Below are positions 1 through 8,788 of a stretch of 32,080 bases of DNA, one piece after another. The position numbers and the translations under genes are program-made. This stretch comes from an uncultured Chryseobacterium sp. (GTDB lineage Bacteria > Bacteroidota > Bacteroidia > Flavobacteriales > Weeksellaceae): assembly GCA_913777465.1 (NCBI GenBank), contig CAJYRQ010000027.1, positions 76,894 to 108,973 of the forward strand, read 5' to 3'. The notes under the pieces are model-generated. The model worked only from the letters and a program-made list of their open reading frames with translations. It did not search any database and was not told where the DNA came from. How positions within the stretch are numbered: the first letter of the stretch is position 1; each line of letters opens with the position of its first letter.

Positions 1-84
1 CATTAGGGTATCCTTCTTTTTTCTTACCTGGGAGAATACTAATGCAGGAACCAGAAGGCTCAATGGTAAAACTAGTTTTTTCAA
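1..84 (-). CDS. Secreted protein, N-terminus only (runs off window edge)
   Basis: An open frame enters from the left edge and begins at a TTG at 84-82. The first 28 codons are visible and form a textbook Sec signal peptide: a Lys-Lys start, a hydrophobic core (LVLPLSLLVPALVF) and a cleavage site after FSQ at residue 19, followed by VRKKKD. An in-frame TGA lies seven codons upstream (105-103) with no ATG or GTG between, so TTG is the only usable start if the gene is real. The FSQ ending is typical of flavobacterial exported proteins. The mature part is outside the window, so no function can be given. The gene runs in the same direction as kdsA and lies 193 nt downstream of it. Confidence 0.6.
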   Translation of the reverse strand, partial: MKKLVLPLSLLVPALVFSQVRKKKDTLM

Positions 85-277
85 AAGAAATGTTTTAAAA
101 TTTCAAAACGTGAATATATAAATTTTATTTTAACTTATTTAAACTTTCCTTAACATTTATCATCATCAATTTTCAACTGTAATTACCGTATTTTAAAGAT
201 TATTTTTACGGAAAAACGGTTGTCCATTCAGCCCGGTGTTAAAATTCAGATAAGCCTTTTTTGGAATAGTAAATAAA

Positions 278-1087
278 CTACAGAATAGCTTCCCTCACCC
301 GGGTTAGTTTTTGCAACAGGTCTTCCAGCAGATCCAGCCTAAGCATATTGGCACCATCGGATAAAGCCGTTTCAGGGGTCGGATGGGTTTCAATGAAAAT
401 TCCGTCTGCTCCGACTGCGATTCCTGCTTTGGCTATGGTTTCGATAAGGTCCGGTCTTCCGCCTGTAACGCCTGAGTTTTGGTTCGGCTGCTGTAAAGAA
501 TGGGTAACGTCCAGAATCACGGGCGCATAATTCCTCATGGTCGGGATCCCTCTGTAATCGACAATCAGATCCGTATATCCGAAGGAATTCCCTCTTTCGA
601 TAATGGCTACTTTCGGGTTATCGGAATCCGTAATTTTCTGAACGGCAAATTTCATTGATTCCGGAGAAAGGAACTGTCCTTTTTTCAGGGAAACACATTT
701 TCCGGTTTGGGCCGCAGCCACCAGAAGATCGGTTTGCCGAACCAGAAACGCCGGGATTTGAAGCACGTCTACATATTGGGCAGCCAGAGCCGCATGCTCG
801 TTTTCATGGATATCCGTTGTGGTTGGAATATTGAAAGTCTCTCCTACTTTTTTAAGGATCTCCAGCGATTTCTCTTCACCGATGGTCGTAAATGAGTCGA
901 CCCGGCTCCGGTTGGCTTTCTTGAAGCTTCCTTTGAAAATATAGGGAATATTGTATTTGTTGGTGAGCTCCACCACTTTTTCAGCAATCTTCAGTGCCAT
1001 GTCTTCGCCTTCGATGATGCACGGCCCGGCAATTAGGAAAAAGTTTTTTGAATCTTTGTGGTGGATGTTATCTAAATACTGAATCAT
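278..1087 (-). CDS. kdsA: 3-deoxy-8-phosphooctulonate (Kdo-8-P) synthase, metal-dependent type
   Basis: This enzyme condenses phosphoenolpyruvate with arabinose 5-phosphate to give Kdo 8-phosphate, the precursor of the inner-core sugar of lipopolysaccharide, in the cytoplasm. The 269-residue TIM barrel is of normal length for the family. Visible signatures are AGPC near the N-terminus, FKGSFKKANRS (51-61), TTDIHE (90-95), IPAFLVRQTDLL (111-122), the KKGQFLSP segment and IETHP near the end. Cys23, His196, Glu233 and Asp244 match the four metal ligands of the Aquifex-type enzyme. The metal-independent E. coli type has Asn in place of the Cys, so this one is predicted to be metal-dependent. It stands alone: kdsB is some 20 kb away on the same strand. 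No clear TAnnTTTG promoter was found upstream. Confidence 0.97.
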   Translation of the reverse strand: MIQYLDNIHHKDSKNFFLIAGPCIIEGEDMALKIAEKVVELTNKYNIPYIFKGSFKKANRSRVDSFTTIGEEKSLEILKKVGETFNIPTTTDIHENEHAALAAQYVDVLQIPAFLVRQTDLLVAAAQTGKCVSLKKGQFLSPESMKFAVQKITDSDNPKVAIIERGNSFGYTDLIVDYRGIPTMRNYAPVILDVTHSLQQPNQNSGVTGGRPDLIETIAKAGIAVGADGIFIETHPTPETALSDGANMLRLDLLEDLLQKLTRVREAIL

Positions 1088-1371
1088 TGTATGGTAATTA
1101 AAGTTCAGTAAAAATACTGAGAAAGTTCGTAAATCCGAAATTATTTGCCCATCATCTGCTTAACCGGCTGGAAGAGGGATGCTGGAAGTTGATTTTTAGC
1201 AATATCACTTTTACAGGTTTTAATAATCAAAGAAAATGATTTATTATGATCTAAAAGCCTGTCTGAATTTACCTTTTACTTTTAATCCGACTGTATTAAA
1301 AACATATTCAGCTGATTACTAGCGGGTCAGTATTTAAAGAAAGCTTTAATACATAAAAAATACACACAACC

Positions 1372-1399
1372 CTCTGTGAAATCTGTGCAGTCTGTGGGA
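1372..1399. repeat. CTGTG-word repeat block, copy 1
   Basis: The block contains CTCTGTGAAATCTGTGCAG followed by TCTGTGGG, which is three close copies of the word TCTGTG. A closely similar block lies at 1554-1587. Both are in the spacer downstream of the DUF1697 gene. Confidence 0.6.
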
Positions 1400-1553
1400 G
1401 AATTTTAACACATGAGTCACATTAGATTTTTAGATGAAAATTTTGAGAACATTTTAGAACACATCAGATTTAAAAATCAAAGATTTTTATTGATTGCCCT
1501 ATTTTGAGCAATTCGACCTCCCAATGGCTAAGACTCTCGAAGCTGCGTAAAAT

Positions 1554-1587
1554 GATCTGTGAAAATCTGTGCAGATCTGTGGTTAAA
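1554..1587. repeat. CTGTG-word repeat block, copy 2
   Basis: This is the second copy of the block at 1372-1399, in the same orientation. It has the order ATCTGTG, AAAATCTGTGCAG, ATCTGTGG and then TTAAAG. The copies differ by small insertions, as expected for an old, drifting repeat. Confidence 0.6.
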
Positions 1588-1763
1588 GCATTTGCAAAGC
1601 ATCCAAACATGAATCTTTCTAAACGTTTATCTAATACTACGCTTGGATTCCTTCCGGGAATGACAGACGCTGTGTTGGATTTTAAACTCACGTTTTCCCG
1701 GTATGTTTATCGTTGACTGTGAGGGATCCCCATCCGGCTTCCGGCTTCCAGCCTGTAAGATTA

Positions 1764-2288
1764 TTAAAACTTCTTCAGGATCTTTTCAAACGTATTCAGA
1801 TTCCGGCTGGTGAATTGGTCTTTCAGGTTTTTTCTTCCTAGAATTTTACCAAAATCTGAGTCCAGGGTATTGCCTTTCGGGACCTGCCAGTAAAAGGTAT
1901 CATCTATGATTTTGGCGGCTTCATTTTCTGCTTTGGAGGCGTTTTCAAACTCCTTCATTAAAATTTCTTCAATTCCCCTGTTACCGACAAAAATATAAGA
2001 ATGCAGGTTTTCATTTTTTTCAAAAGGATTATTGCCGAGGCAAGTTTGTACTTCCTCCTGTGATCTTACGAAAAGAAAGGCTTCGTAGGAGAAATGCACG
2101 GACATCGCTTCTTCAAGAATCTTTTTCAGGGCATCCGCATTCTGATCGGAGGAAAAAATAATGTTTCCCGAAGCAAGCACCGAAGATACTTCATCCATTC
2201 CGGCATCTTTGAAGACTTGGCAGACCTCCGCCATTTTCATGTTGGTTCCTTTTACATTGATGCCGCGGAGAAATGCACAGTATTTCAT
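1764..2288 (-). CDS. DUF1697 family protein
   Basis: This 174-residue cytoplasmic protein has the hallmarks of the DUF1697 family: the start (M)KYCAFLRGINVKGTN, the segment SVLASGNIIFSS at about 36-47, and a C-terminal FTSRNLNTFEKILKK in which the TSRNxNT motif is nearly invariant. The family is widespread in bacteria and has no established biochemical role. The length is normal and nothing is missing. It lies 60 nt downstream of the membrane glycosyltransferase-like gene on the same strand, with no clear terminator between, so the two may be co-transcribed. The start codon ATG at 2288 is supported by the conserved N-terminus. Confidence 0.85.
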   Translation of the reverse strand: MKYCAFLRGINVKGTNMKMAEVCQVFKDAGMDEVSSVLASGNIIFSSDQNADALKKILEEAMSVHFSYEAFLFVRSQEEVQTCLGNNPFEKNENLHSYIFVGNRGIEEILMKEFENASKAENEAAKIIDDTFYWQVPKGNTLDSDFGKILGRKNLKDQFTSRNLNTFEKILKKF

Positions 2289-2348
2289 AGTTATCGGTTT
2301 AAGGTTTAAGGAATTTAAATGTTTTTGATTAAATAGATTTTCCTTGTA

Positions 2349-3836
2349 TCAATCGATTCTTTCATACAGATTGTAATCGGTTCCGGATGGTTTCAGGATG
2401 TAGATTTTTTCAAGAATTTTGTTGTCGCTTTTCAGATGGTCCTTCACACGGAATTCCTTGATCAGCTTATAATGGGCTTTGAGGTATTCCGCATTTTTTG
2501 AGGTAAAAAGATCGTCGTAAGAAAGCAGGTATTTCGGTTTCCGGTTCTTTACGGTATTGATCCAGAAATTCGGTTTGTCTTTTTTAATTTCTTCCTGTAC
2601 TTTTTTATCTACCAGCCCTACTTCATCGATGGTTTTTAAGCCTGAAAAATATGGTACATAGCCGGCAGGTTCCAGGAAGATCCACTGGTTTTTATCTTTT
2701 TCATAAGTGTTTAAAAACAACCCGATCGTCCTGCGGTAATTCCATTCACCGTTTCCGGTAGCAATTGAATGGACGGTCTGAAAGGCCAGCATCGGAACAA
2801 TATACACCACAACCAGCAGGGAAAGCCAGAGGTTTCTTTTTTCTTTCTGCTCCAGAACGAAGATGAGGACCGGAACAAAAAGCAGGATCTGCGGCACCCA
2901 GTAGTACCAATCGAACAGGCTTTTCTGTGAAAGGAAAATCAGCTGTTTTACCCATCCGAAAATAAAGATCATCCAGAGAAAAACGTTTCTTTTATTTTTT
3001 TGCCGGATGAGATAAATAAAACACAGCAATTCGAAAATCAGGATAACGATGGTTGCCGGGTTGAAATCGCCCGGCAGCTTCAGCATTCCCCAGAAGTTCC
3101 CGAAATTTAACCGGAAATAATCCAGGTTCTGCTCAAAGGTAAACTCTTTACTGTAAGCCAACTTTTTGGCGACAATGGTATTGTTGACGATTTCTCCGAA
3201 GTACAGCCAGTTGAATGCAAGCGTTACGGTGATCCCGGCAACACCTCCCAGGATATAAATCCATCTGATTTTTCTGGTCCGGAACAGATCCACCAAAAAA
3301 ACGATGCCCAGAAAGATCACGGTATCGATTCTGGTAAACAGGATCAGGATTGGAAATAATAACAGCGCCCATTTTTTACCTTTTAAAAAGCCGTAATACA
3401 GCAGAGCCATTTCCAGAAAGAAAAGAATGCCATACTCCATTCCCAGGATGGAAATCTTAATCGCCGGCGGTAAAATGCCTAGTAAGAAAATGAATAAAGC
3501 TTTATGCCAATTGTTTTTCAGCAACAGATGCGACAGGAGCAAGCTTCCGACGGTAAAAAGTACCGAATTAGAAACAAGCAGCGGAATAATGAAATTCTCT
3601 TTCCCGAAAATAACATTGAACAGGTAAGAAACAAAAACATACAGGTGGGTGGTAGAGGCAGAGATTTTTTCCGGTCCGTTAAAACCGATCACCCCGTAAT
3701 CCATCAGGTTCTGGGCAACCCTCCAGGTGATAAAGGCATCTTCCTGAATGTAATTCGTAAGTAAAAATAAAAGTTTAAAGACAACTGTAATGAGTACAGC
3801 ATATACCGGGAACCTGCTATTTTTCGTTTCTGACAT
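2349..3836 (-). CDS. Polytopic membrane protein, GT-C glycosyltransferase-like
   Basis: This 495-residue protein has about 9-11 hydrophobic segments and a soluble C-terminal tail of about 130 residues. After the first membrane helix the sequence reads QEDAFITWRVAQNLMDYG, then GFNGPEKISASTTHLY. This pattern (acidic pair, AFI, R, N, G, then a Gly-rich loop and a Thr/Tyr motif) is that of GT-C glycosyltransferases of the AftB-like group, which use polyprenyl-phosphate sugars; Glu32 and Asp33 would be the catalytic acidic pair. Substrate and acceptor cannot be told from the sequence. A promoter (3855-3886) lies just upstream, immediately after the terminator of the DUF2723 gene, so it is a separate transcription unit. 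Assignment to the GT-C fold is an inference from motif and topology. Confidence 0.75.
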   Translation of the reverse strand: MSETKNSRFPVYAVLITVVFKLLFLLTNYIQEDAFITWRVAQNLMDYGVIGFNGPEKISASTTHLYVFVSYLFNVIFGKENFIIPLLVSNSVLFTVGSLLLSHLLLKNNWHKALFIFLLGILPPAIKISILGMEYGILFFLEMALLYYGFLKGKKWALLLFPILILFTRIDTVIFLGIVFLVDLFRTRKIRWIYILGGVAGITVTLAFNWLYFGEIVNNTIVAKKLAYSKEFTFEQNLDYFRLNFGNFWGMLKLPGDFNPATIVILIFELLCFIYLIRQKNKRNVFLWMIFIFGWVKQLIFLSQKSLFDWYYWVPQILLFVPVLIFVLEQKEKRNLWLSLLVVVYIVPMLAFQTVHSIATGNGEWNYRRTIGLFLNTYEKDKNQWIFLEPAGYVPYFSGLKTIDEVGLVDKKVQEEIKKDKPNFWINTVKNRKPKYLLSYDDLFTSKNAEYLKAHYKLIKEFRVKDHLKSDNKILEKIYILKPSGTDYNLYERID

Positions 3837-3854
3837 TGTGCTTCGTTAATCACG

Positions 3855-3886
3855 CAAATATAATCTTAAAATTCTTCAAATCCCAA
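3855..3886 (-). promoter_or_regulatory. Bacteroidota-type promoter for the GT-C-like gene
   Basis: On the minus strand TTG (3886-3884) is followed after 21 nt by TATATTTG (3862-3855). This fits the TTG/TAnnTTTG promoter of Bacteroidota primary sigma factors and would start transcription about 12 nt upstream of the ATG at 3836. Confidence 0.7.
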
Positions 3887-3889
3887 CAC

Positions 3890-3917
3890 AAAAAAAACGG
3901 AACCGAAGTTCCGTTTT
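3890..3917 (-). terminator. Intrinsic terminator of the DUF2723 gene
   Basis: On the minus strand a perfect 10-bp stem (AAAACGGAAC / GTTCCGTTTT) is closed by a TTCG tetraloop and followed by a run of T. It lies about 50 nt after the DUF2723 stop codon. The A-rich side also gives it some capacity on the plus strand. Confidence 0.85.
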
Positions 3918-3965
3918 AAATAGTAATAGATTTTAATGTGAATGCTATATCCGCAAAGTTTTAAC

Positions 3966-6900
3966 TTACTGGGTTGCTTTAATGATCGAGTTGGTGATCT
4001 GCGTTTCCTTCTCTTTCGAATAAGTGGAATCAAAAGGCTCCATCACATCGAATAAATACTGGTAGAACGGTGTGATCTTCTGTACCTGCTCCGATTCTTT
4101 CATTGCTTTTTCCTTGCCCATTTCTTTAAGGTTTTCAATAAACCCGTTGAATTTCTTATCAATCGGTTCAATGGATTTCACCAGGTAATCGTAGGCTTTG
4201 TCTTTCTTCCCGATTTTTGTATAAGCGTCGGTAACGGCCGAAACCACTAAAGAATATTCCATCGGTTTGGTTCTGATCTGTCTTCTTAAATAGTTCTGGT
4301 CGGCTCTGCTCAGGCTAATGTAATAATCGTACTCGTCGAAGATTCCTTTTTTCAGTACTTCGGCCAGCTGCAGTCCTTTTTTCTCCTGTCCGGAAACAAT
4401 ATAGCCGTATACCATAGAGCTTAAAGAACGCGGGTCGTTGTATTTCTGAGCCGGGATTTCCTTGGAAGCCAGATCCAGCAATTCGGAGGCTTTGGCATTC
4501 TGGCCCATGGTTGCCAGAGTGGCAGCGGCTCTGCTTGCGGCAGCCCTGTAGCTCATGATGTTGGAAGTTGCCGTTTCATCAAAATGGGTATCAAGATCCT
4601 TGAAATTCCCCCATCTGAAGTTTTTAACAACATTATATAAAGAGTTTCCGTCTACCCTTCCCATATCTCCGTTCTGCGTCTGCGGCGTGTGAACCGGAAC
4701 CAGCCTGTAGCTGAACCCGTCGAACTGCAGGTATTCATCCAGGTAGAAAATATTTTCGCTGTCGTAGATTCCTCCTGACGAGAAGCTGATCGGCCTTTTC
4801 CAGTCGAAATTCGCCAGCACATCAAGCATGATCAGGTTATTTTTATATAAAGTGTTTCCCTTATAAGTAATCATAATCTGGTTTACCGCATCCGGAAGAT
4901 CCGCAGCCTTGATAATTCCTGCTTTTACGGCATTTTCTTTATTTACCGGAAGAATGAATTTATTTACCGGTAAAATGTTGTATTTCTCATATTTCTCCTC
5001 GCCGAAGTACATTTTTAATAACTCGTTTTTAGCCGGAGACGTATATTTCAGGAAGCTGATTGCCTGTTTCATCGTCATGGAATCCTGCGTCAGGTATTTT
5101 CTGAATTCCGCAAATTCAGTCGGCGGTGCGCCCTGTTCTTTCAGCATGGAGAACAACCCTTCCCAATCCGATTTCTTCATCATGTAGATCTGGTCGTTTA
5201 CGCCGTCCCTGTAATCTTCGTGGGTCAATACGCCCGGAACCGGTGCTGCGCTGTAGGTTCTTCTTTTAATCTGATCGATATTCCAAGGGGTAGAAGCCAG
5301 GGTAAAGTTGACTACTTTTACATCGTCCCTGAACTGCTCCGTTTCCTGGATTGCCCAAACCGGATAGGTATCGTTGTCTCCGTATACAAACAGAATATCT
5401 TCTTTAGGCAAAGATTTCAGGACAGAATACCCATAGTCATAAGAAGTATACCGGTTGTGTCTGTTGTGGACATTGTAGTTCTGGAAGCCCATCATAAAAG
5501 GAACTCCCAAAAGAACGACACCTGCTACCAGATTGGCGGTATTCGATTTTATTTTAGATTGCAAGAACCAGAGGATGGCTCCTGCTCCCAATCCGATCCA
5601 GATGGCAAAAACATAGAACGAGCCTACCATCGCATAATCTCTTTCTCTCGGTTCAAAAGGTTTTACACCGGTGTAGAAAATAATCCCGACACTCATCAAT
5701 ACAAAGATCGACAGCATCGCGTAAAATCTTCCGAAGTCTCTGTTCAGCTGGAAGAAAAATCCGATCAACCCTAAAATCAGAGGTAAAAAGAAGAATTTAA
5801 CCGTACTTTCATTCTTGAATTTTGAAGGCATTTTGTCCTGGTTTCCCCATAAAGCATTATCGATAAAAGGAATCCCGGAGATCCAGTTTCCTCTTGTGCT
5901 TTCCATATTTCCTTCAAGATCGTTCTGGCGGCCTACATAGTTCCACATTAAATAACGGACGAAATAATATCCGTTCTGGAATGTAATGAAATAATCCAGG
6001 TTCTGCGCCAGGGAAGGCTTCTGAACATTGATCAGGTTATATGGTCTTACTTTCAGATAATCTGAAGCGGTAATCGATCCATCTTCGTATTTTTTTCTCA
6101 ATTCATCGAAAATCTGCTTCGCTTCAGGATTGTCCGCCACATCTTCATTGGCATAATTAAAAGTGAAATCCGGCGCTCCGTACATGGAGATGTAGTTGGC
6201 CATTACATCTTTGTCCTCATTGAACATTCTCGGCATAAAGCCTACATGCGCCTTATTGAAAACATAGTTGAAACGGTCTCCCGTCTTGATGTACCTTCCC
6301 GTTTTATCATTTTTTTCATAGATTTCTCCGGTCTTCGTTGTTTTGAAGCTTCCATCCTCATTTTTGTCGATTCCGTTGGCATCAAGGAAAGCCGTATAGT
6401 TCTGTCCGTAAATGGTCGGCCAGTCTCCGTACTGTTCTCTGTTGTAATAGTCGAGCATCCCGATGGCGTTGTCCGGATCGTTAAGGTTCATCGGAGGATT
6501 GGCGTTGGCCCTAATCGGGATCACCATCCAGCATGAAAAACCGATCATCATGAAAACTACGGATAAGGCAATGGTCTGAAACACGTTTTTCTTCATTTTT
6601 CTGGCATAGGAAATCAGGAAATAACAGATTCCTACCATTAAAATAAACGCTACGATCGTTCCTGAATGGAAAGGAAGAGACAATCCGTTTACAAAGAAAA
6701 TTTCAAGCTTCCCGAACATCGTCATGATAAAAGGAAAAATCCCTTTGAAAACGATCGCAAGAATCAACAGGGTAATGGCATTGGCCCAGATAAAATTCTT
6801 CCAGGTAAACTTATAGCTTCTTGCATAATATACCAGGCATACCGCAGGAATAGCCAGCATACACATCATGTGTACCCCGACAGAAAGGCCGAGGATAAAG

Positions 6901-7451
6901 AAAATCAGTATGATCCAGCGCTCGTTTCCTTCTTGTTGGTATTCGTTTTCCCATTTGGTGATCAGCCAGACCAGAAGCGCAATGAACATCGATGCCATAG
7001 AATATACTTCCCCTTCTACCGCAGAAAACCAGAAGGTATCTGAAAATGTAAAGCACAGAGCGCCTACCATTCCTGCAAAAAAGACGGAAATTTCCTGATT
7101 TTTTGTAATTCCTTCAGAATCTTTGTTCAGAAGCCTTTTTACAAAATGGGTGATCGTCCAGAACAGAAACAGAATCGTAAATGCACTGAACAGAGCTGAC
7201 ATCGCGTTGATAACGATAGAATAGTTTTCGCCTTTCCCTAAAGCAAAAATGGCTGCCACGGCACCCACAATCTGGAATAATGCTGCTCCGGGAGCGTGCG
7301 TTACTTCAAGTTTTACTGCTGAGGAAATGTACTCGCCGCAATCCCAAAAGCTGAAATTCGGTTCTATGGTGGACAAGTACGTGATGAATGCAATGGCGAA
7401 AACCACCCATCCGAGAATGGTGTTCCATTGCCTAAAAGTCCAATTTTTCAT
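3966..7451 (-). CDS. DUF2723 family membrane protein (GT-C type), C-terminal repeat region
   Basis: This very large 1161-residue inner-membrane protein belongs to the DUF2723 family, which is near-universal in Bacteroidota and related to protein O-mannosyltransferases. After the first helix comes the family motif FSFWDCGEYISSAVKLEVTH followed by HAPG (52-55); Asp37 and Glu40 are the candidate catalytic acids. About 12 hydrophobic segments occupy the first 280 residues and the 560-680 region. A periplasmic insertion of about 230 residues lies between, and a soluble C-terminal half contains EDILFVYGDNDTYPVWA and, from about 960, helical TPR-like repeats. The length is usual for the family. The reaction has not been read from sequence; sugar transfer to exported proteins or glycans is an inference. 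It is a single-gene unit ended by a strong terminator. Confidence 0.9.
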   Translation of the reverse strand: MKNWTFRQWNTILGWVVFAIAFITYLSTIEPNFSFWDCGEYISSAVKLEVTHAPGAALFQIVGAVAAIFALGKGENYSIVINAMSALFSAFTILFLFWTITHFVKRLLNKDSEGITKNQEISVFFAGMVGALCFTFSDTFWFSAVEGEVYSMASMFIALLVWLITKWENEYQQEGNERWIILIFFILGLSVGVHMMCMLAIPAVCLVYYARSYKFTWKNFIWANAITLLILAIVFKGIFPFIMTMFGKLEIFFVNGLSLPFHSGTIVAFILMVGICYFLISYARKMKKNVFQTIALSVVFMMIGFSCWMVIPIRANANPPMNLNDPDNAIGMLDYYNREQYGDWPTIYGQNYTAFLDANGIDKNEDGSFKTTKTGEIYEKNDKTGRYIKTGDRFNYVFNKAHVGFMPRMFNEDKDVMANYISMYGAPDFTFNYANEDVADNPEAKQIFDELRKKYEDGSITASDYLKVRPYNLINVQKPSLAQNLDYFITFQNGYYFVRYLMWNYVGRQNDLEGNMESTRGNWISGIPFIDNALWGNQDKMPSKFKNESTVKFFFLPLILGLIGFFFQLNRDFGRFYAMLSIFVLMSVGIIFYTGVKPFEPRERDYAMVGSFYVFAIWIGLGAGAILWFLQSKIKSNTANLVAGVVLLGVPFMMGFQNYNVHNRHNRYTSYDYGYSVLKSLPKEDILFVYGDNDTYPVWAIQETEQFRDDVKVVNFTLASTPWNIDQIKRRTYSAAPVPGVLTHEDYRDGVNDQIYMMKKSDWEGLFSMLKEQGAPPTEFAEFRKYLTQDSMTMKQAISFLKYTSPAKNELLKMYFGEEKYEKYNILPVNKFILPVNKENAVKAGIIKAADLPDAVNQIMITYKGNTLYKNNLIMLDVLANFDWKRPISFSSGGIYDSENIFYLDEYLQFDGFSYRLVPVHTPQTQNGDMGRVDGNSLYNVVKNFRWGNFKDLDTHFDETATSNIMSYRAAASRAAATLATMGQNAKASELLDLASKEIPAQKYNDPRSLSSMVYGYIVSGQEKKGLQLAEVLKKGIFDEYDYYISLSRADQNYLRRQIRTKPMEYSLVVSAVTDAYTKIGKKDKAYDYLVKSIEPIDKKFNGFIENLKEMGKEKAMKESEQVQKITPFYQYLFDVMEPFDSTYSKEKETQITNSIIKATQ

Positions 7452-7635
7452 ATTATTAAATCAATTACGCGAAAATAAGGCTTTTATATGATTTTAGGAG
7501 GGTTTTAACAAAATTTAAAGGTTTTGGCTCAGTTTTTGAAAAGTTTCATCATTGGATGATACACAGAAAATAAATTTTGCTTATTTTAGATTTCAGAAAT
7601 CAAACAAAAGTTTAGAAATTGAATTTATTTTTTTG

Positions 7636-7643
7636 TATTTTTG
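7636..7643 (+). promoter_or_regulatory. -7 element upstream of the cysteate-synthase-like gene
   Basis: TATTTTTG matches the TAnnTTTG -7 consensus and lies 34 nt before the ATG at 7678. The -33 element is weak: TTTAG at 7611-7615 is 20 nt upstream and the nearest TTG (7619-7621) is too close. Confidence 0.5.
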
Positions 7644-7677
7644 CCGACAGATTTTTATTGAAAAATAACGACAAATA

Positions 7678-8715
7678 ATGAGTAATGTTTACGATAATAT
7701 ACTTGGCCTAATAGGAAATACTCCTATGGTGAAGCTTAACACTGTGACGAAAGAAATTCCTGCAACCGTTTATGCCAAGTTAGAATCATATAATCCTGGA
7801 CATTCCACTAAAGACAGAATCGCACTTCACATTATAGAAAACGCTGAAAGAAAAGGTTTATTAAAAGAAGATTCCATCGTTGTAGAAACGACTTCCGGAA
7901 ATACAGGATTCTCTATTGCCATGGTCTGCATCATCAAAGGATACAAATGCATCCTGGCCGTAAGTGATAAAACAAAACCTGAAAAGATTGCCTATCTGAA
8001 AGCGTTGGGCGCTACCGTTTATATCTGTCCGGCGAATGTACCGGCAAATGATCCGAGATCATATTATGAAGTAGCCAAAAGAATCGCTGCAGAAACTTCT
8101 AACTCCATCTACATCAACCAGTATTTCAACGAACTGAACATTGATGCCCATTACCAGACCACAGGTCCTGAGATATGGGAACAGACCCAAGGCAGGATTA
8201 CCCATCTTTTTGCATGTACGGGAACGGGAGGTACGCTGTCCGGTTCAGCTAAATTTTTAAAAGAAAAAAATCCTTTCATCAAAATCATCGGTGTGGATGC
8301 AGACGGGTCTATCCTGAAAAGCTATCATGAAACCGGAGAAATCCATAAAGAAGACGTTCATCCTTACCAGATTGAGGGAATGGGGAAAAACCTGATTCCT
8401 TCTGCCCTTCTGTTCGATAAAGTAGACGAATTTGTGCGGGTAAATGATGAAATGTCTGCTTACAGGACCCGTGAGATCGCTTTGAAAGAAGCCATTATGG
8501 GAGGTTATACCACAGGTGCAGTAACACAGGCTCTGATGCAGTATGCGCAGTCTCACGAATTTTCCGAGAACGATGTAGTAGTTTTAATTTATCCTGACCA
8601 CGGTTCAAGATATATTACCAAGGTATACAGCGATAAATGGATGGCGGAACAGGGCTTCGTCAACAACTGTGTACACAACTACGATGAAGTTTTCAAAACA
8701 GAATTCATCAAATAA
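7678..8715 (+). CDS. PLP-dependent cysteine synthase family enzyme, candidate cysteate synthase
   Basis: This 345-residue fold-type II PLP enzyme has the CysK/CBS signatures: LIGNTPMVKL at 11-20, KLESYNPGHSTKDR with the PLP lysine at Lys45, TTSGNTG (71-77) binding the substrate carboxylate, and FACTGTGGTLSG, the phosphate-binding Gly loop. It has no C-terminal CBS regulatory domain. It sits 73 nt upstream of an alpha-oxoamine synthase that resembles the cysteate fatty acyltransferase of Flavobacterium. The most attractive role is therefore making L-cysteate, from sulfite and an activated serine, as the head group of sulfonolipids. Ordinary cysteine synthase or cystathionine beta-synthase are alternatives. 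The family call is firm; the substrate is inferred from context. Confidence 0.85.
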   Translation: MSNVYDNILGLIGNTPMVKLNTVTKEIPATVYAKLESYNPGHSTKDRIALHIIENAERKGLLKEDSIVVETTSGNTGFSIAMVCIIKGYKCILAVSDKTKPEKIAYLKALGATVYICPANVPANDPRSYYEVAKRIAAETSNSIYINQYFNELNIDAHYQTTGPEIWEQTQGRITHLFACTGTGGTLSGSAKFLKEKNPFIKIIGVDADGSILKSYHETGEIHKEDVHPYQIEGMGKNLIPSALLFDKVDEFVRVNDEMSAYRTREIALKEAIMGGYTTGAVTQALMQYAQSHEFSENDVVVLIYPDHGSRYITKVYSDKWMAEQGFVNNCVHNYDEVFKTEFIK

Positions 8716-8739
8716 GAAGAGAATAAATTTATACAAACC

Positions 8740-8770
8740 AAGCCTTTTTGTAATCACAAAAGGCTTTTTT
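8740..8770 (+). terminator. Intrinsic terminator or attenuator between the two sulfonolipid-pathway candidates
   Basis: A 9-bp stem AAGCCTTTT / AAAAGGCTT around a 9-nt loop is followed by T6. It lies 24 nt after the first stop and 19 nt before the ATG at 8789. No TAnnTTTG promoter follows it, so the downstream gene probably depends on read-through. Confidence 0.75.
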
Positions 8771-8788
8771 ACTTAAAATATTAATAAA

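Larger units (their letters stand above)
1088..1763. other. Gene-free spacer between kdsA and the DUF1697 gene
   Basis: This 676-nt stretch has no convincing gene. Two short overlapping open frames on opposite strands (about 1470-1716) lack family features and cover repeat sequence. What can be seen is two blocks of CTGTG words (1372-1399 and 1554-1587), a perfect 7-bp AAAAATC/GATTTTT hairpin near 1471-1487, and CTTCCGG/CTTCCAGC words near 1731-1756. It looks like degenerate intergenic repeat material. Confidence 0.6.

Noticed and set aside
1470-1716. Two overlapping frames of about 70 codons on opposite strands
   Set aside because: They cover repeat-like spacer, have no recognisable domain and neither has a credible promoter.
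5220-5774. A 184-codon plus-strand frame inside the DUF2723 gene
   Set aside because: It is the antisense shadow of a well-supported coding region and has no family features.
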